From NCBI GenBank assembly GCA_005772945.1, contig SXIE01000099.1, forward strand, positions 1 to 45,158: 45,158 nt of DNA, written 5' to 3'. Shown here piece by piece: positions 16,603 to 26,000 of this stretch. The DNA is from Pseudomonadota bacterium. GTDB taxonomy: Bacteria; Myxococcota; UBA9042; PHBI01. Below the pieces are notes generated by a model that was not told the origin of the DNA, searched no databases, and was given only the letters and a program-made list of their open reading frames with translations. Positions within the stretch are counted from its first letter, which is position 1; each line of letters begins with the position of its first letter. A program made the position numbers and the translations under genes.

Positions 16603-18069
16603 GTGACCCTCGATCTCGTACACCCGCGAACCTCACGCTCGACCTTCCTCTGGGGCGGCCTGCCGGCCGTCATCGCCCTGGCGCTCGGCTCGGCCGCTTG
16701 CGCGGACGCGGCTAATGACGCGACGCCCGCGGTCGAGGACGACCTCATCCCCGAGACCCCCGACGGCAAGTCGGACACGGGGTATCTGTCGACGCTCGCG
16801 GTCGAGCTCGAGGGCGTCTTCGCGTCCGAGCTCCACGTTGATCTGGGCGGCAAGAACGAGACCGAGCGCATCGCCTACCGCGAGGAGATCCTGGCCGGCG
16901 GCTACCGCGTCCAGTCTCTTCTCGACACGCAGATCAAGTTCGCCAAGAACCAGATCAACGCCTCGACCCTGCACATGAACCTGAGCAGCAGCACTGCGCA
17001 GGTCGTGTCGGTTGACTTTGACGGTGACGCGCTCCGCATCGCCTATCAGAGCACGCTCGAGAGCATCGTCTCGACCGAGGAGCTGACCAAGGCCGGCACC
17101 ACGCTCGAGGCGGTCAAGGCGAGCGCCTTCAGCGCCATCCTGCCGGATCGCCCCGACCTGATGGCCGAGAAGGTAGGCCTCGCCTGCCTCAACGCGGAGG
17201 CGACCTCGGCCGAGGCGTACAACTACTTCTACTACTACGACCCGAACAAGGAAGGCTGCGCAACGGCCATGGAAGCCGCCGGCATCGGCCGCGTCGAGGC
17301 GCACCTGACGCTACGCGATCTGGCGCCGCAAAAGACGGTCTACCCGGAGTACGACCAGCTCGTCGCCGATCAGAAGATCGACGTCGTGCTCTTCTTCGGC
17401 GCGGCCGACCACGACTGGGAGCCGGGCAAATGGGACTGGGGCACCGACGGCCGCGACACCCTCGTGCGCGACCTCAAGAACCGCGGCTTCCGCGCGATCG
17501 ACGCACTCCAGGGCGACGTGCTGCAGAGGGTCGTGAGCGGCCTCACCGAGACCATCACCGTCATCGGCCCCGAGGTCCTCAAGGACCTCCAGCACGACGA
17601 CACGAACCTGTTCAAGACGCTGGTCTCGCAGAACGAGATCGTCGTGTACAACGGCCACTCGTTCTACGGCAGCCTCAATGTGCTCAACGATGCGAGCATG
17701 TACCCGGGCCGCTACCAGATCTTCCTCATGAGCTCGTGCTGGAGCTACGAGTACTATACGAAGCAGATCTTCGCCCACAACCAGACCCCCGAGGACCCGC
17801 AGGGGTGGCTGCGCGCGGACGTCGTCAACGACACCCAGATGGGCTGGTTCCACAACATGCCGCACGTCGCGCGCATCCTCCTCACGAACGTCTTGCGCGG
17901 GGCCGAGACCGGGGGCCGCGAGGGCAGCCGCTTCTACACCTGGGACCGCATCATCGGCGCCATGAACGACTTCGTCGTCCAGAGCCAGAGCGAGCGCGGC
18001 ACCGAGAGCCACGAGATCTTCGGCGTGAGCGGCGTGCGCACGAATCAGTTCGAGCCCGCGACGCCTTGA
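16603..18069 (+). CDS. Lipoprotein with possible clan CD (caspase/gingipain-like) peptidase domain
   Basis: The 488-residue protein has a signal peptide ending LGSAAC (C33), then an acidic segment with ETPDGKSD (51-58). A helical/beta region comes next, and from about 255 a Rossmann-like half: KIDVVLFFGAADHDWE, then VVYNGHSFYGS (H352) and IFLMSSCWSYEYY (C379). His followed by a small residue and Cys preceded by Ser after a hydrophobic strand are the clan CD dyad signs, with about normal spacing. The assignment is inference from pattern. GTG 16603 is chosen for GGAGA 7 bases upstream. It stands alone, convergent with the coiled-coil gene. Confidence 0.72.
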   Translation: MTLDLVHPRTSRSTFLWGGLPAVIALALGSAACADAANDATPAVEDDLIPETPDGKSDTGYLSTLAVELEGVFASELHVDLGGKNETERIAYREEILAGGYRVQSLLDTQIKFAKNQINASTLHMNLSSSTAQVVSVDFDGDALRIAYQSTLESIVSTEELTKAGTTLEAVKASAFSAILPDRPDLMAEKVGLACLNAEATSAEAYNYFYYYDPNKEGCATAMEAAGIGRVEAHLTLRDLAPQKTVYPEYDQLVADQKIDVVLFFGAADHDWEPGKWDWGTDGRDTLVRDLKNRGFRAIDALQGDVLQRVVSGLTETITVIGPEVLKDLQHDDTNLFKTLVSQNEIVVYNGHSFYGSLNVLNDASMYPGRYQIFLMSSCWSYEYYTKQIFAHNQTPEDPQGWLRADVVNDTQMGWFHNMPHVARILLTNVLRGAETGGREGSRFYTWDRIIGAMNDFVVQSQSERGTESHEIFGVSGVRTNQFEPATP

Positions 18070-18136
18070 TCTCCACGGCCTCCGACGTCGCGTAGGCACC
18101 GCACAGGCGCCGCGCGGCGTGCCGCGCAGGGCGCGC

Positions 18137-18655
18137 TCAGCGCTGCATCTTCTTGTCTTCCTTCTTGGGCTCGACCTTGGGCGGCGCTTGTTTCAGGGCC
18201 TGCGCGTCCTGGATCGCGCTGGTCTGCTTGGCCTCGTCCTTCTTCTTCTTGTCGTCGTTGTCGTCGGTCTTGGGCAAGACCCCCGGCCCGGCCGCCCAGA
18301 GGATCGCCGCCAGCAGGGCGCGCCGCTCGTCGCGCAGGCGGCGGATGCGCTTCTCGACGCCCTCGAGCATCTCGAGCAGCATGGTCAGAACCTGCAGCAC
18401 GATCGCCATACCCTCGTGCTCGGGACCCGACTCCTCGGCGCGCTGCTTGAGGGCCTGGATCTGCTCCTTGTCGCGCGCCAGCTGCCGCACCCAGTTCTCG
18501 AGCTTGCCGAGGTCGTCGGTCTGGCCGGCCTCGCGCTCGGCGGCGTGCCAGTAGCGCATGTAGTCATCTTGATGCGCGAGGTTCGGCTGGGACTGCTGCA
18601 GCTCGTGCATGAACTGCCCGCGCAGCTGTTCGAGATCTTCGATGCGCTCGGCCAC
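18137..18655 (-). CDS. Charged coiled-coil protein of unknown function
   Basis: The 172-residue protein is nearly all helix. It runs from AERIEDLEQLRGQFMHELQQ through a hydrophobic stretch (IVLQVLTMLLEMLEGVEKRIRR) to a short hydrophobic patch (ALLAAILWAAGPGVLP) and a Lys/Asp/Glu tail (DDNDDKKKKDEAKQ, KVEPKKEDKKMQR). No signal peptide is seen, so it is probably cytoplasmic or membrane-peripheral. I chose GTG 18655 with AAGGCGGA upstream; longer readings are Arg-rich. No family is recognised. It converges on the clan CD-like lipoprotein gene. Confidence 0.65.
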   Translation of the reverse strand: MAERIEDLEQLRGQFMHELQQSQPNLAHQDDYMRYWHAAEREAGQTDDLGKLENWVRQLARDKEQIQALKQRAEESGPEHEGMAIVLQVLTMLLEMLEGVEKRIRRLRDERRALLAAILWAAGPGVLPKTDDNDDKKKKDEAKQTSAIQDAQALKQAPPKVEPKKEDKKMQR

Positions 18656-19088
18656 GTTGCATCCGCCTTCCGCGTGAACTCGACCAACGAAGGGGGAAGG
18701 CGCCCCGGCACAAGACACCGTCCGACGTGCTCGAAGGCGGCCAACGGTCGGACCCGCGCCCCGGCGCCAAGACTTCCGGACGACAGGCTCGCTTTGACCC
18801 GGGGCCCGCCCCGCGCGCCTTGGTGTCCCGACGAATCGAGCGCACCTGCATGCGAAGCGTATGGCCACGCGGGGGAGGTCGAGCCCACGTCGAACCCACC
18901 AGTCCCGACACGACAGAGCAGCGAGCGACCGGATGGACGCACCCTCGCGCCAGAGGCTTCCGACCAGGGCGCCAACCCGATGTCCGCCGAGGCGGACGGG
19001 CGTACGCTAGCACACGTCGTCGGGGCATGCCATCGCGGAACGGTCTCGCGCAGGCTCGCGCGGCCGCGCGCCGCCGCGTCCGGTGTGA
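18656..19088. other. 433 bp without a supported gene
   Basis: This gap lies between the start of the coiled-coil gene and the stop of the amidohydrolase. Frames are open because of the GC content but are Arg/Pro/Ser-rich and show no coding bias or motif. It should carry the promoter of the coiled-coil gene. I see no repeat, hairpin with T-tract or RNA gene here. Confidence 0.5.
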
Positions 19089-20120
19089 TCAGCGGTGTTT
19101 CTCGGAGCGCTCGAGGAGACGCGCCGCGTTGTCGTGGAGGATCTTCTGCCGCAGGACCGGTCGGTCCTGGGTGGCGATGAGGACCTTCGCGAGCGGCAGC
19201 ACCGGATGGTAGAAAGGCCAGTCGGAGCCAAAGACGACGCGGTCGGTGTCGGCCTCGGCGATGACGTCGTTCAGTTGGCCGAGCGAGAGTCCCGAGATCT
19301 CGAGCCACACGTTCGGATAGCGCCGCTGGATGGCGATGGCCTCGCGATGTTGCAGCGAGCCGGCGTGCCCCAGGACGAAGTCGGTGCCGGGCAGCTCGCG
19401 GATCGGGCGCTCGTAGTAGCGCACCTGCGCGAAGGCCTGCGAGATCTTGGGCTCGATACCGGCGGGTCCGCAGTGCCAGAAGACGGGGATCCCCTCCTCG
19501 CCGCACCACCGATAGATGCGCTTGGCGCACCACGCGTCGGGCCGGAAGAGCTGGTTGGGCGGGTGGAGCTTGATGCCGCGCGCGCCGAGATGAAGCTGCT
19601 CTTCGAAGCGCTCGCGGGCGCGTAGCGAGCGGGGGTGGACGCTGCCGTAGCCGGTCGCTTCGGAGCGCGCGCGCGCCGCGATGAGCGTGTCGTGGGCGTG
19701 GCGATTCGGGATCGCGAGGTCGATGCCGAGGACAAAGGCGTGCACGATGTTCATCGAGCGCATGTCGCGCGCGAGGTTCGGGGCGGTGTGGTCGGCGCGG
19801 TGGCCGCGACCGGTGAAGGCGCCAAGGAGGAGGTCGCGCTTCATGTGGGCGAGCTCGGCCGGGCCGAAGCACTGGTTGGCGCGGATGTCGAGGTGGTGGG
19901 CGCAGCAGGGGCCCATCAGCAGGTTCGAGTCGGGCGTCTCGCGCGTCATGTCGATCGCGTGGATCGACAGGCTCGGGAGCGCATAGTGCGTGTGGGTGTC
20001 GATGACCGGGCCGACGGTGCGGTCGGCCAGCACGATCTCGCCGGCCTCGATCTCGAACCACGGCAGGGCCGCCAGCGCGGCGCGCGTCTCGTAGCGAAGC
20101 GGATGGTCGGTGGTGGTCAT
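19089..20120 (-). CDS. Amidohydrolase-family (TIM-barrel) metal-dependent hydrolase
   Basis: The 343-residue cytoplasmic enzyme fits the Amidohydro_2 family (ACMSD-like decarboxylases and hydrolases). Metal ligands are in VIDTHTHYA (H43, H45), a His in PVFWHCGP, a His in FVLGHAGS and the Asp in VFGSDWPFYHP. GIKLHPPNQLFRP is the usual strand-5 segment. The length is normal. ATG 20120 opens MTTTDHPL; the longer frame upstream is not coding-like. The substrate cannot be told and no pathway partner is adjacent. It is divergent from the Uma2-like gene, with 220 bp between them. Confidence 0.87.
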   Translation of the reverse strand: MTTTDHPLRYETRAALAALPWFEIEAGEIVLADRTVGPVIDTHTHYALPSLSIHAIDMTRETPDSNLLMGPCCAHHLDIRANQCFGPAELAHMKRDLLLGAFTGRGHRADHTAPNLARDMRSMNIVHAFVLGIDLAIPNRHAHDTLIAARARSEATGYGSVHPRSLRARERFEEQLHLGARGIKLHPPNQLFRPDAWCAKRIYRWCGEEGIPVFWHCGPAGIEPKISQAFAQVRYYERPIRELPGTDFVLGHAGSLQHREAIAIQRRYPNVWLEISGLSLGQLNDVIAEADTDRVVFGSDWPFYHPVLPLAKVLIATQDRPVLRQKILHDNAARLLERSEKHR

Positions 20121-20340
20121 CGTGTGGATCACCCGGTTGTTCTGCGGGAGAGCGGTGGCCGAGAGACTATGAGCCTGACGCGTGCAGGGAGCAACGGGCC
20201 CTTCTCTCGGAGCCGCGGCCCACGGCTGAACGACGTTAGCCCGCCCGCGGGCCCGGGCTCGACGAGCCCACGGCCGGCGCTGGTGCCTCACGGCTGGCGG
20301 CCCCGGCGGCGGACGCGTACGCTCGGCGCTGGAGGTCGTC

Positions 20341-20892
20341 ATGACATCGGCCAAGCAGATCATCCCAGCGACCTACCAGGACGTTATCGACGCGCCGCCT
20401 AACAAGGTCGCCGAGATCCTGGCCGGCGAGCTCCATCTCTCGCCCCGCCCGGCGAGCCGGCATTCGCGCGCGCATTCGCGGATTGGGATGGACATCGCGC
20501 CGTTCGACCGCGACCCGAGCGGCGGGGTGATCCTCGATGAGCCCGAGCTCCACCTCGGACGCGATGTGCTCGTGCCCGACCTCGCCGGCTGGCGTCGCGA
20601 GCGCATGCCGGAGATCCCCGACACGATGGGCTTCACGCTCGCGCCGGACTGGGTCTGCGAGATCGCCTCGCCGAGCACGCGCCGTATCGATCGCCTCCTG
20701 AAGTTGCCGATCTACCGGCGCGAGGACGTACCCTGGGTGTGGCTCGTCGACCCGGTCGCCGAGTCGGTCGAGGTGTTGAAGGGCCTCGATACGCGCTGGG
20801 TGATCGAGGCGACGGCGATCGGAGCGGGTGCCGTGAGGCTGCCGCCGTTCGAGGCGATCGAGCTCGACCCCGGGCGCTGGTTCGCGCGCTAG
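20341..20892 (+). CDS. Uma2 family (DUF820) PD-(D/E)XK nuclease-like protein
   Basis: The 183-residue protein has the Uma2 fold. It starts TYQDVIDAPPNKVAEILAGE and has the nuclease core VLVPDLAGW (D80), DWVCEIASPST (E107) and LLKLPIYR (K121), then VPWVWLVDP. These residues match the PD-(D/E)XK catalytic set, so it should be active. Uma2 proteins are common in large multi-copy families and their role is unsettled. The ATG has GGAGG close upstream. It is convergent with the acidic lipoprotein gene, 46 bp away. Confidence 0.9.
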   Translation: MTSAKQIIPATYQDVIDAPPNKVAEILAGELHLSPRPASRHSRAHSRIGMDIAPFDRDPSGGVILDEPELHLGRDVLVPDLAGWRRERMPEIPDTMGFTLAPDWVCEIASPSTRRIDRLLKLPIYRREDVPWVWLVDPVAESVEVLKGLDTRWVIEATAIGAGAVRLPPFEAIELDPGRWFAR

Positions 20893-20938
20893 GAACCGGT
20901 GCGCGGCGACGGGGATCGCACGCGGCGATCCGCTGCGG

Positions 20939-21931
20939 TCAGAGGACCTGACAGGTCAGCGTGAACCCGAACGTCGTCGCCGAGGGCGCGATGTTCTCGA
21001 CCACGAGCAGCATGGCGCCGCTCTCGGTCAGCGGGGCGTCGAGGAGCGGGTCCACGTCGCTCGCGCCGCGGTCGTCGTTGCGCGCGATCCAGTCGCCGGT
21101 GGCCGTGGCGAAGACGAGCAGGCGCGCGTCCATGTCGCCGCTGGCGCGGAGATCGGCGCGGAGGTTCTGGCCCTCGGCGCCGTCGAAGGCGAAGAGGCGG
21201 AGGCCGCCGGCGGACGGGAGGGCGTCCTCGCGCGTCGCGGGAAAGACCAGGGGCGCGCCCGAGACGTCGGCGAGGACGCGCTCGGTCACGACGACCTCGT
21301 AGCTGTGCGCGCCGCTGCCGACGCTGCCACCCTTGAGGTTGCGACCGTCGCGCACGATGAGGAAGTGCCCGCCCTCGCCCATCGCGAGCCACTCAACCAC
21401 GGCGGGGCCGCCGGCGCCGACGGCCATCTTAACGTAGTCGTCGCCAGCCGGGTCGTTCGAGCGCCCGGTGTCCATGACCGTGAGATGCGCCGCCAGGACC
21501 GAAGACGGCGGCGCCGTCAGGACGGCGCGGTAGACGTGACCCGGCAGTGTGGGGACGCGAAAGACGTCGGCGTCCTTGGCAACGCCGATGGCGCCAGTGG
21601 CGGTCGTCCCGAGCGCGAGCGCGTTGTATTCGGTGAGGGTCGCGCCGTTGTTGGGCTCCTCCTCCGGCGTGGTCGGTGAGAGGGCGACGTCGGTCTCGGA
21701 CTCGGTCTCGGACTCGGTCTCGGACTCGGTCTCGGACTCGGACTCGGTCTCGGTCTCGGACTCGGTCTCGGTCTCGGACTCGGACTCGATCTCGAACTCG
21801 GTCTCGGACTCGGTCTCGGTCCCGAGTCCGGTGTCGGATCGGCCATCGGCACCCGCGACGACTCCATCGGAGCCGCCGCAGCCATAGAGGGTCAAGGCCG
21901 TCGCCGTCGCCAGCACGATCATGATCTGCAT
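20939..21931 (-). CDS. Lipoprotein with acidic Ser/Thr-Glu linker and PPC-like beta domains
   Basis: The 330-residue lipoprotein has lipobox LTLYGC (C18), then a long SE/TE tract (about 38-80) coded by a hexanucleotide repeat. The opening EEEPNNGATLTEYNAL with DADVFRVPTLPGHVYRAVL is typical of bacterial PPC (pre-peptidase C-terminal) domains, and a second similar unit follows (LRLFAFDGAEGQNLRADLRAS, DARLLVFATATGDW). No peptidase domain is present, so it is probably a surface-exposed binding or structural protein. It follows the possible DNA-binding gene by 58 bp on the same strand. Confidence 0.8.
   Translation of the reverse strand: MQIMIVLATATALTLYGCGGSDGVVAGADGRSDTGLGTETESETEFEIESESETETESETETESESETESETESETESETDVALSPTTPEEEPNNGATLTEYNALALGTTATGAIGVAKDADVFRVPTLPGHVYRAVLTAPPSSVLAAHLTVMDTGRSNDPAGDDYVKMAVGAGGPAVVEWLAMGEGGHFLIVRDGRNLKGGSVGSGAHSYEVVVTERVLADVSGAPLVFPATREDALPSAGGLRLFAFDGAEGQNLRADLRASGDMDARLLVFATATGDWIARNDDRGASDVDPLLDAPLTESGAMLLVVENIAPSATTFGFTLTCQVL
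21691..21830. repeat. Long hexanucleotide tandem repeat (TCGGAC/TCGGTC units)
   Basis: About 23 six-base units lie in the lipoprotein gene at 20939-21931, read as Ser-Glu and Thr-Glu dipeptides with a few Phe-Glu and Ile-Glu changes. The same units form a shorter tract at 6571-6630 in an otherwise unrelated lipoprotein. Confidence 0.9.
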
Positions 21932-21989
21932 GAACTCACCCTAGATCGACTGGTCGCGACTGTCGCTCTCGAAGCGCGCGACCCCCGCC

Positions 21990-22766
21990 TCACACCAAAA
22001 CGGCCAGCGTCTCGTCCCACGCGGCGAGCCGCACCTCGAGGACCACCTTGGGCCCCCCTTCGCGTTGCGCGACGAGGCGCGTCGTCGCGAGCGCCGCCTT
22101 CGGGGCGCGTGCGAGGCGCTTGACGATCGCCGCATGGGCCTTGCGCTCGGCCGGCGAGGTCGTGAAGCCGCGCGGCTTCTTGCCGGCCTCGTCGGCGCGC
22201 ACCTGGCGAAACGCCTTGGCCGCCGCGTCGAGCCGCTCGTTCGTCGCGGTCTTGACGACGAGCGCCTCGCCCGACGGAAGCACGAGCGTGGCCTCGATGA
22301 GGTCCTCGGCGCGATCGTCCGCCGGCGTCGCCTCGGCCAGCTCGAGGAGCGCCCGCGCGCGGTCGATGCCCACCTCGAGCACGACGCGCCGCTCGAGGTT
22401 CCGGGCGATCGCCATCCAGCGGCGCGCCGTCGCGGCGCTGATGCCGAGCAGCTGTTGGCAGACGTCGTCGAAGCTCGCGTAGCCGAGCGCCTCGACAACA
22501 CCGGGGACGTCGAGCTCGGCCAGGTTACCGCCCACGTCGAGCAGGTTCGCTGCGACGTCGGTGAGCTTCTCGCGAATACGCTCGATCGCCGCCTCGCCAC
22601 GCGCCTTGAGGCGTGCCTGCGCGAGCTCCTTCGCCGCGCGCGCGTTCGCGGCGAGCGCCGGCGGGAGCGGGCGCGCGGGCTTCTTGAACGGGACCTTCTT
22701 GGCGGCGGCGTTCTCGGCCGGGGCGGCCCCGCGCGCGACGGACGGGACGGGCTTGGACTGCTTCAC
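21990..22766 (-). CDS. Possible DNA-binding protein with basic N-terminal tail
   Basis: The 258-residue protein has a Lys/Pro/Ala-rich tail (1-40, e.g. KKVPFKKPARP), a helical region (45-85) and an HTH-like segment GYASFDDVCQQLLGIS then AATARRWMAIA (95-121). A mixed alpha/beta C-terminal domain follows. I do not recognise the family; the tail and HTH-like segment suggest DNA binding. GTG 22766 has AAGGAG seven bases upstream. The double palindrome at 22802-22843 lies 36 bp upstream of its start, a natural place for an autoregulatory operator. It may be co-transcribed with the acidic-linker lipoprotein gene. Confidence 0.65.
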   Translation of the reverse strand: MKQSKPVPSVARGAAPAENAAAKKVPFKKPARPLPPALAANARAAKELAQARLKARGEAAIERIREKLTDVAANLLDVGGNLAELDVPGVVEALGYASFDDVCQQLLGISAATARRWMAIARNLERRVVLEVGIDRARALLELAEATPADDRAEDLIEATLVLPSGEALVVKTATNERLDAAAKAFRQVRADEAGKKPRGFTTSPAERKAHAAIVKRLARAPKAALATTRLVAQREGGPKVVLEVRLAAWDETLAVLV

Positions 22767-22801
22767 CGGATGCTCCTTGGCGGGCTAAAACGGCGGTCGC
22801 C

Positions 22802-22843
22802 GGTTTACGCCCGACGTAATCCAACTTACGTCGGGCGTAAACC
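22802..22843. repeat. Double palindrome, copy 1
   Basis: A perfect 18-bp inverted repeat with a 6-nt loop (TCCAAC). Each inner 15-bp arm (TTACGCCCGACGTAA) is itself a dyad, TTACG-N5-CGTAA, so two dyads lie with centres 21 bp apart, about two helical turns. No T-tract follows on either strand, so it does not look like an intrinsic terminator. It lies between the divergent genes starting at 22766 and 23068. A near-identical copy is at 28482-28517. Confidence 0.85.
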
Positions 22844-23067
22844 CGGGCGCGCCGTCTCCCCGCCCTCCCCCGCCGTCCCCAGGTCTGGCGGGCCCGACAG
22901 CGGTGGGTTTGACGCGAGCTGCGCGATGTCGCACAGTGCCCCCGCCGGCCTCTCTGCATCTCATCGGACGGCCCGGCCGCGTATCCGTCTCTGCTATCGC
23001 CTCGTATCGCCCCGTCGGTGCGCACCGCACGCACACCGCCGGTCCCGCGACCCATTCGGAGAAACCC

Positions 23068-26000
23068 ATGGCCTCTCGCCCCTGGTCGTCTTGCGCCGTC
23101 GCCGCGCTCGTCTTTGCCTCTGCCCTCGCCGCCTGCAACGACACCGAGGTCGGCGACGAGACCTGCACGGGCGAGGGTTGCCCCGTGGTCGTCGTCCCCG
23201 ACCCGTGCCTGCGCGAAAACGGCGGCTGCGACTTCCGCGCGACCTGCACGGTCGAGGACGGCGAGGCCGTGTGCGGCGCCTGCCCCTCCGGGTTTGACGG
23301 CACCGGGGAGAGCGGCTGCGTCGACATCGACGAATGCGCCACCGGCAGCGGCAGCTGCGACCCGCTCACGCGCTGCACGAACACGGCGGGCGACTTCACC
23401 TGCAGCGCGTGCCCGCTCGGGTACGGCGGCTCGGGGGCGGACGGCTGCGTCGACATCGACGAGTGCGCGACCGACAATGGCCGATGCGACCCGCTCACGG
23501 CGTGCACGAACACCGTCGGCAGCCGCACCTGCAGCGACTGCCCGACCGGCTACACGGGCAACGGCAGCGGACGCTGCCTCGACATCAACGAGTGCCTCGC
23601 CGACAACGGCGACTGCGATCCGCACGTGATCTGCAAGAACACCGCGGGCAGCCACACCTGCGGCGACTGCCCCGAAGGCTACGTCGGCGGGGGCGCGGGC
23701 GGATGCACCGACGTGAACGAGTGCGCGACCGATAACGGCGGCTGCGACCCCCAGACGACCTGCACAAACACGCTTGGCGGCCGCACCTGCGGCGACTGTC
23801 CCGAAGGCTATCGCGGCACCGGCCTGACCGCCTGCACCGACATCGACGAGTGCGCGACCGTCGCGAACGGCGGCTGCGACCCGCTCACGACCTGCGCGAA
23901 CACGGCCGGCGGGCGCACCTGCAGCGCCTGCCCGGATGGCTACTCGGGAACGGGGACGCTCGGCTGCGTCGACCACGACGAATGCGCGACGGCCAACGGC
24001 GGCTGCAGCCCGCTCGCGGCGTGCATCAATCTCCCGGGCGGCAGCGTATGCGGACCGTGCCCGGCTGGCTTCAGCGGGACCGGGCTGACGGGCTGCACCG
24101 ACATCGACGAGTGCAAGGCGAGCCCCAACGGCGGCTGCGATGCGATGACCACGTGCAAGAACGTGGACGGCGGGCGCACGTGCAGCGCATGCCCCGAGGG
24201 GTACGCGGGAACGGGCGACACGGCGTGCACCGACATCGACGAGTGCAAGACCGCCAACGGCGGCTGCGATCGCCTGACCACCTGCGCGAACACGCCGGGC
24301 GGTCGCACGTGCGGCGGGTGCCCGGACGGCTACACCGGGGACGGCGCGACGGGATGCGTGGACGTCGACGAGTGCGCGGCGAACAACGGCGGTTGCGGCG
24401 CTCAGGTCCCGTGCACGAATACGTCCGGCGCGCACACCTGCGGCAACTGCCCGGTCGGCTACACCGACGGCGGCAGCGGCAACTGCGTCGACATCGACGA
24501 GTGCCTGTTCGATAACGGCGGCTGCGGCGGGTCGAAATACGCGGCATGCCAGAACACCGTCGGCGGCCGGATCTGCACGGACTTCGACGAGTGCGCCGAG
24601 AAGTACGGCGGCTGCGATTGGCAGTTCGAGCGGTGCGTCAACAACAACGGCGCACCCCACGCGTGCGTCGATCGCGACGAGTGCGCGACCGACAACGGCG
24701 GCTGCGGACCGACGACGCGCGCGACCTGCACGAATCAGATCGGCGCGCCCGCGATCTGCACGGACATCGACGAGTGCGCGACCGGCGCGGACGACTGCGC
24801 CGCCGACGCGACCTGCACGAACCGCAACGGCGGGTACGGCTGCAAGTGCAACGAGGGCTTCGTCGGCAACGGCAAGACGTGCGTGGTGCCGCCGCCCGTT
24901 TGCGCGGCAGGCGTGTGCAGCGTGCCGTTCTTCGACACCCGGGCGTTTTGGTATCGGCGCGCCCACATGCAAGACGGCGCGATCACGCTGGTGCCCGACA
25001 CGGCCGGCTTCGACAAGTCGGGGAGCTTCACGGTGCCCGACGGCGTGACGTCGCTGACGGTCTACGCCTTGGGCGGCGGCGGCGGGTCCAACGGCGACTT
25101 CGGCCCAAGTGGGAGCGGCGGCGGGGCGGCCCAGAAGGTGTTCGCCGTGACGCCGGGCCAGGTGATTCCGTTCGCCGTCGGAGCCGGCGGGACCGGCACG
25201 ACCTATGGCGGCGCGACCCCGGGAACGGACACGTCGGTGACCGTGGGCAACGTGACCGTCACCGGCGGCGGCGGTGGGGCCGCCGGCGCGCCGGGGGGCG
25301 TGGGGACTGGCGGCGACATCGTCGCCCGGGGCGGACAGGGCGTCTCCCGCGAGCCCGGCAAGCGCGGCGAGTACGTCGAGGGCGTTTGCGCGGGCGGGTC
25401 CGGCGGCGGGGCGATCGATGCCGGTGAGACGAACCATGTCGTCGGCGGCACGGGTGGGTGTTACCCGGCCGGCGGCGGCGGTCAGGGCGCGCCGCAGTAT
25501 CCGCTCAAGTCACCAGGGCAGCGCGGCGAGAACTACGGCGGCGGCGGCGGCGGCGGCGGCAACTACGGTGGCCTGGGCGGCGACGGCGGTGGCGGCTACG
25601 TGATGTTCTCGTGGTCGGCGGCGACGCCGGCCTACCGGACCAACGTCGCGGCGATCGCGGTGACGGCCGGGGCGCAGCTCGACACGAGCGCGTGGGCGGG
25701 CCTCGCCGGGGTGGCGCTCGACGACGTGTCCTACGGCAGCTCCCCGGTGTATGCGGTGTCGTTCGATGGCCGCCAGAGCTTCGTCGTTTACCGGTCGGAC
25801 CGATGGTACCCGATCGTCCGGACCCGACCGGCGGATCTCACCACGGCGACTCCGGGCAACGGGATCTGGATGTACAACACGGGCGACGGCTGGGCCGATT
25901 GCACCGACAATGAGCTGTTGGCCTGCCTGGAGCAGGCGTTCGTGCGGGTCCCGTCGAATCGCATGGTGGGCGAGGTGCTCGAGGGGCTCAGCGAGGCCCA

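Noticed and set aside
22802..22843. Palindrome as a Rho-independent terminator
   Set aside because: No T-run follows the stem on either strand and it lies between two divergent starts, not after a stop.
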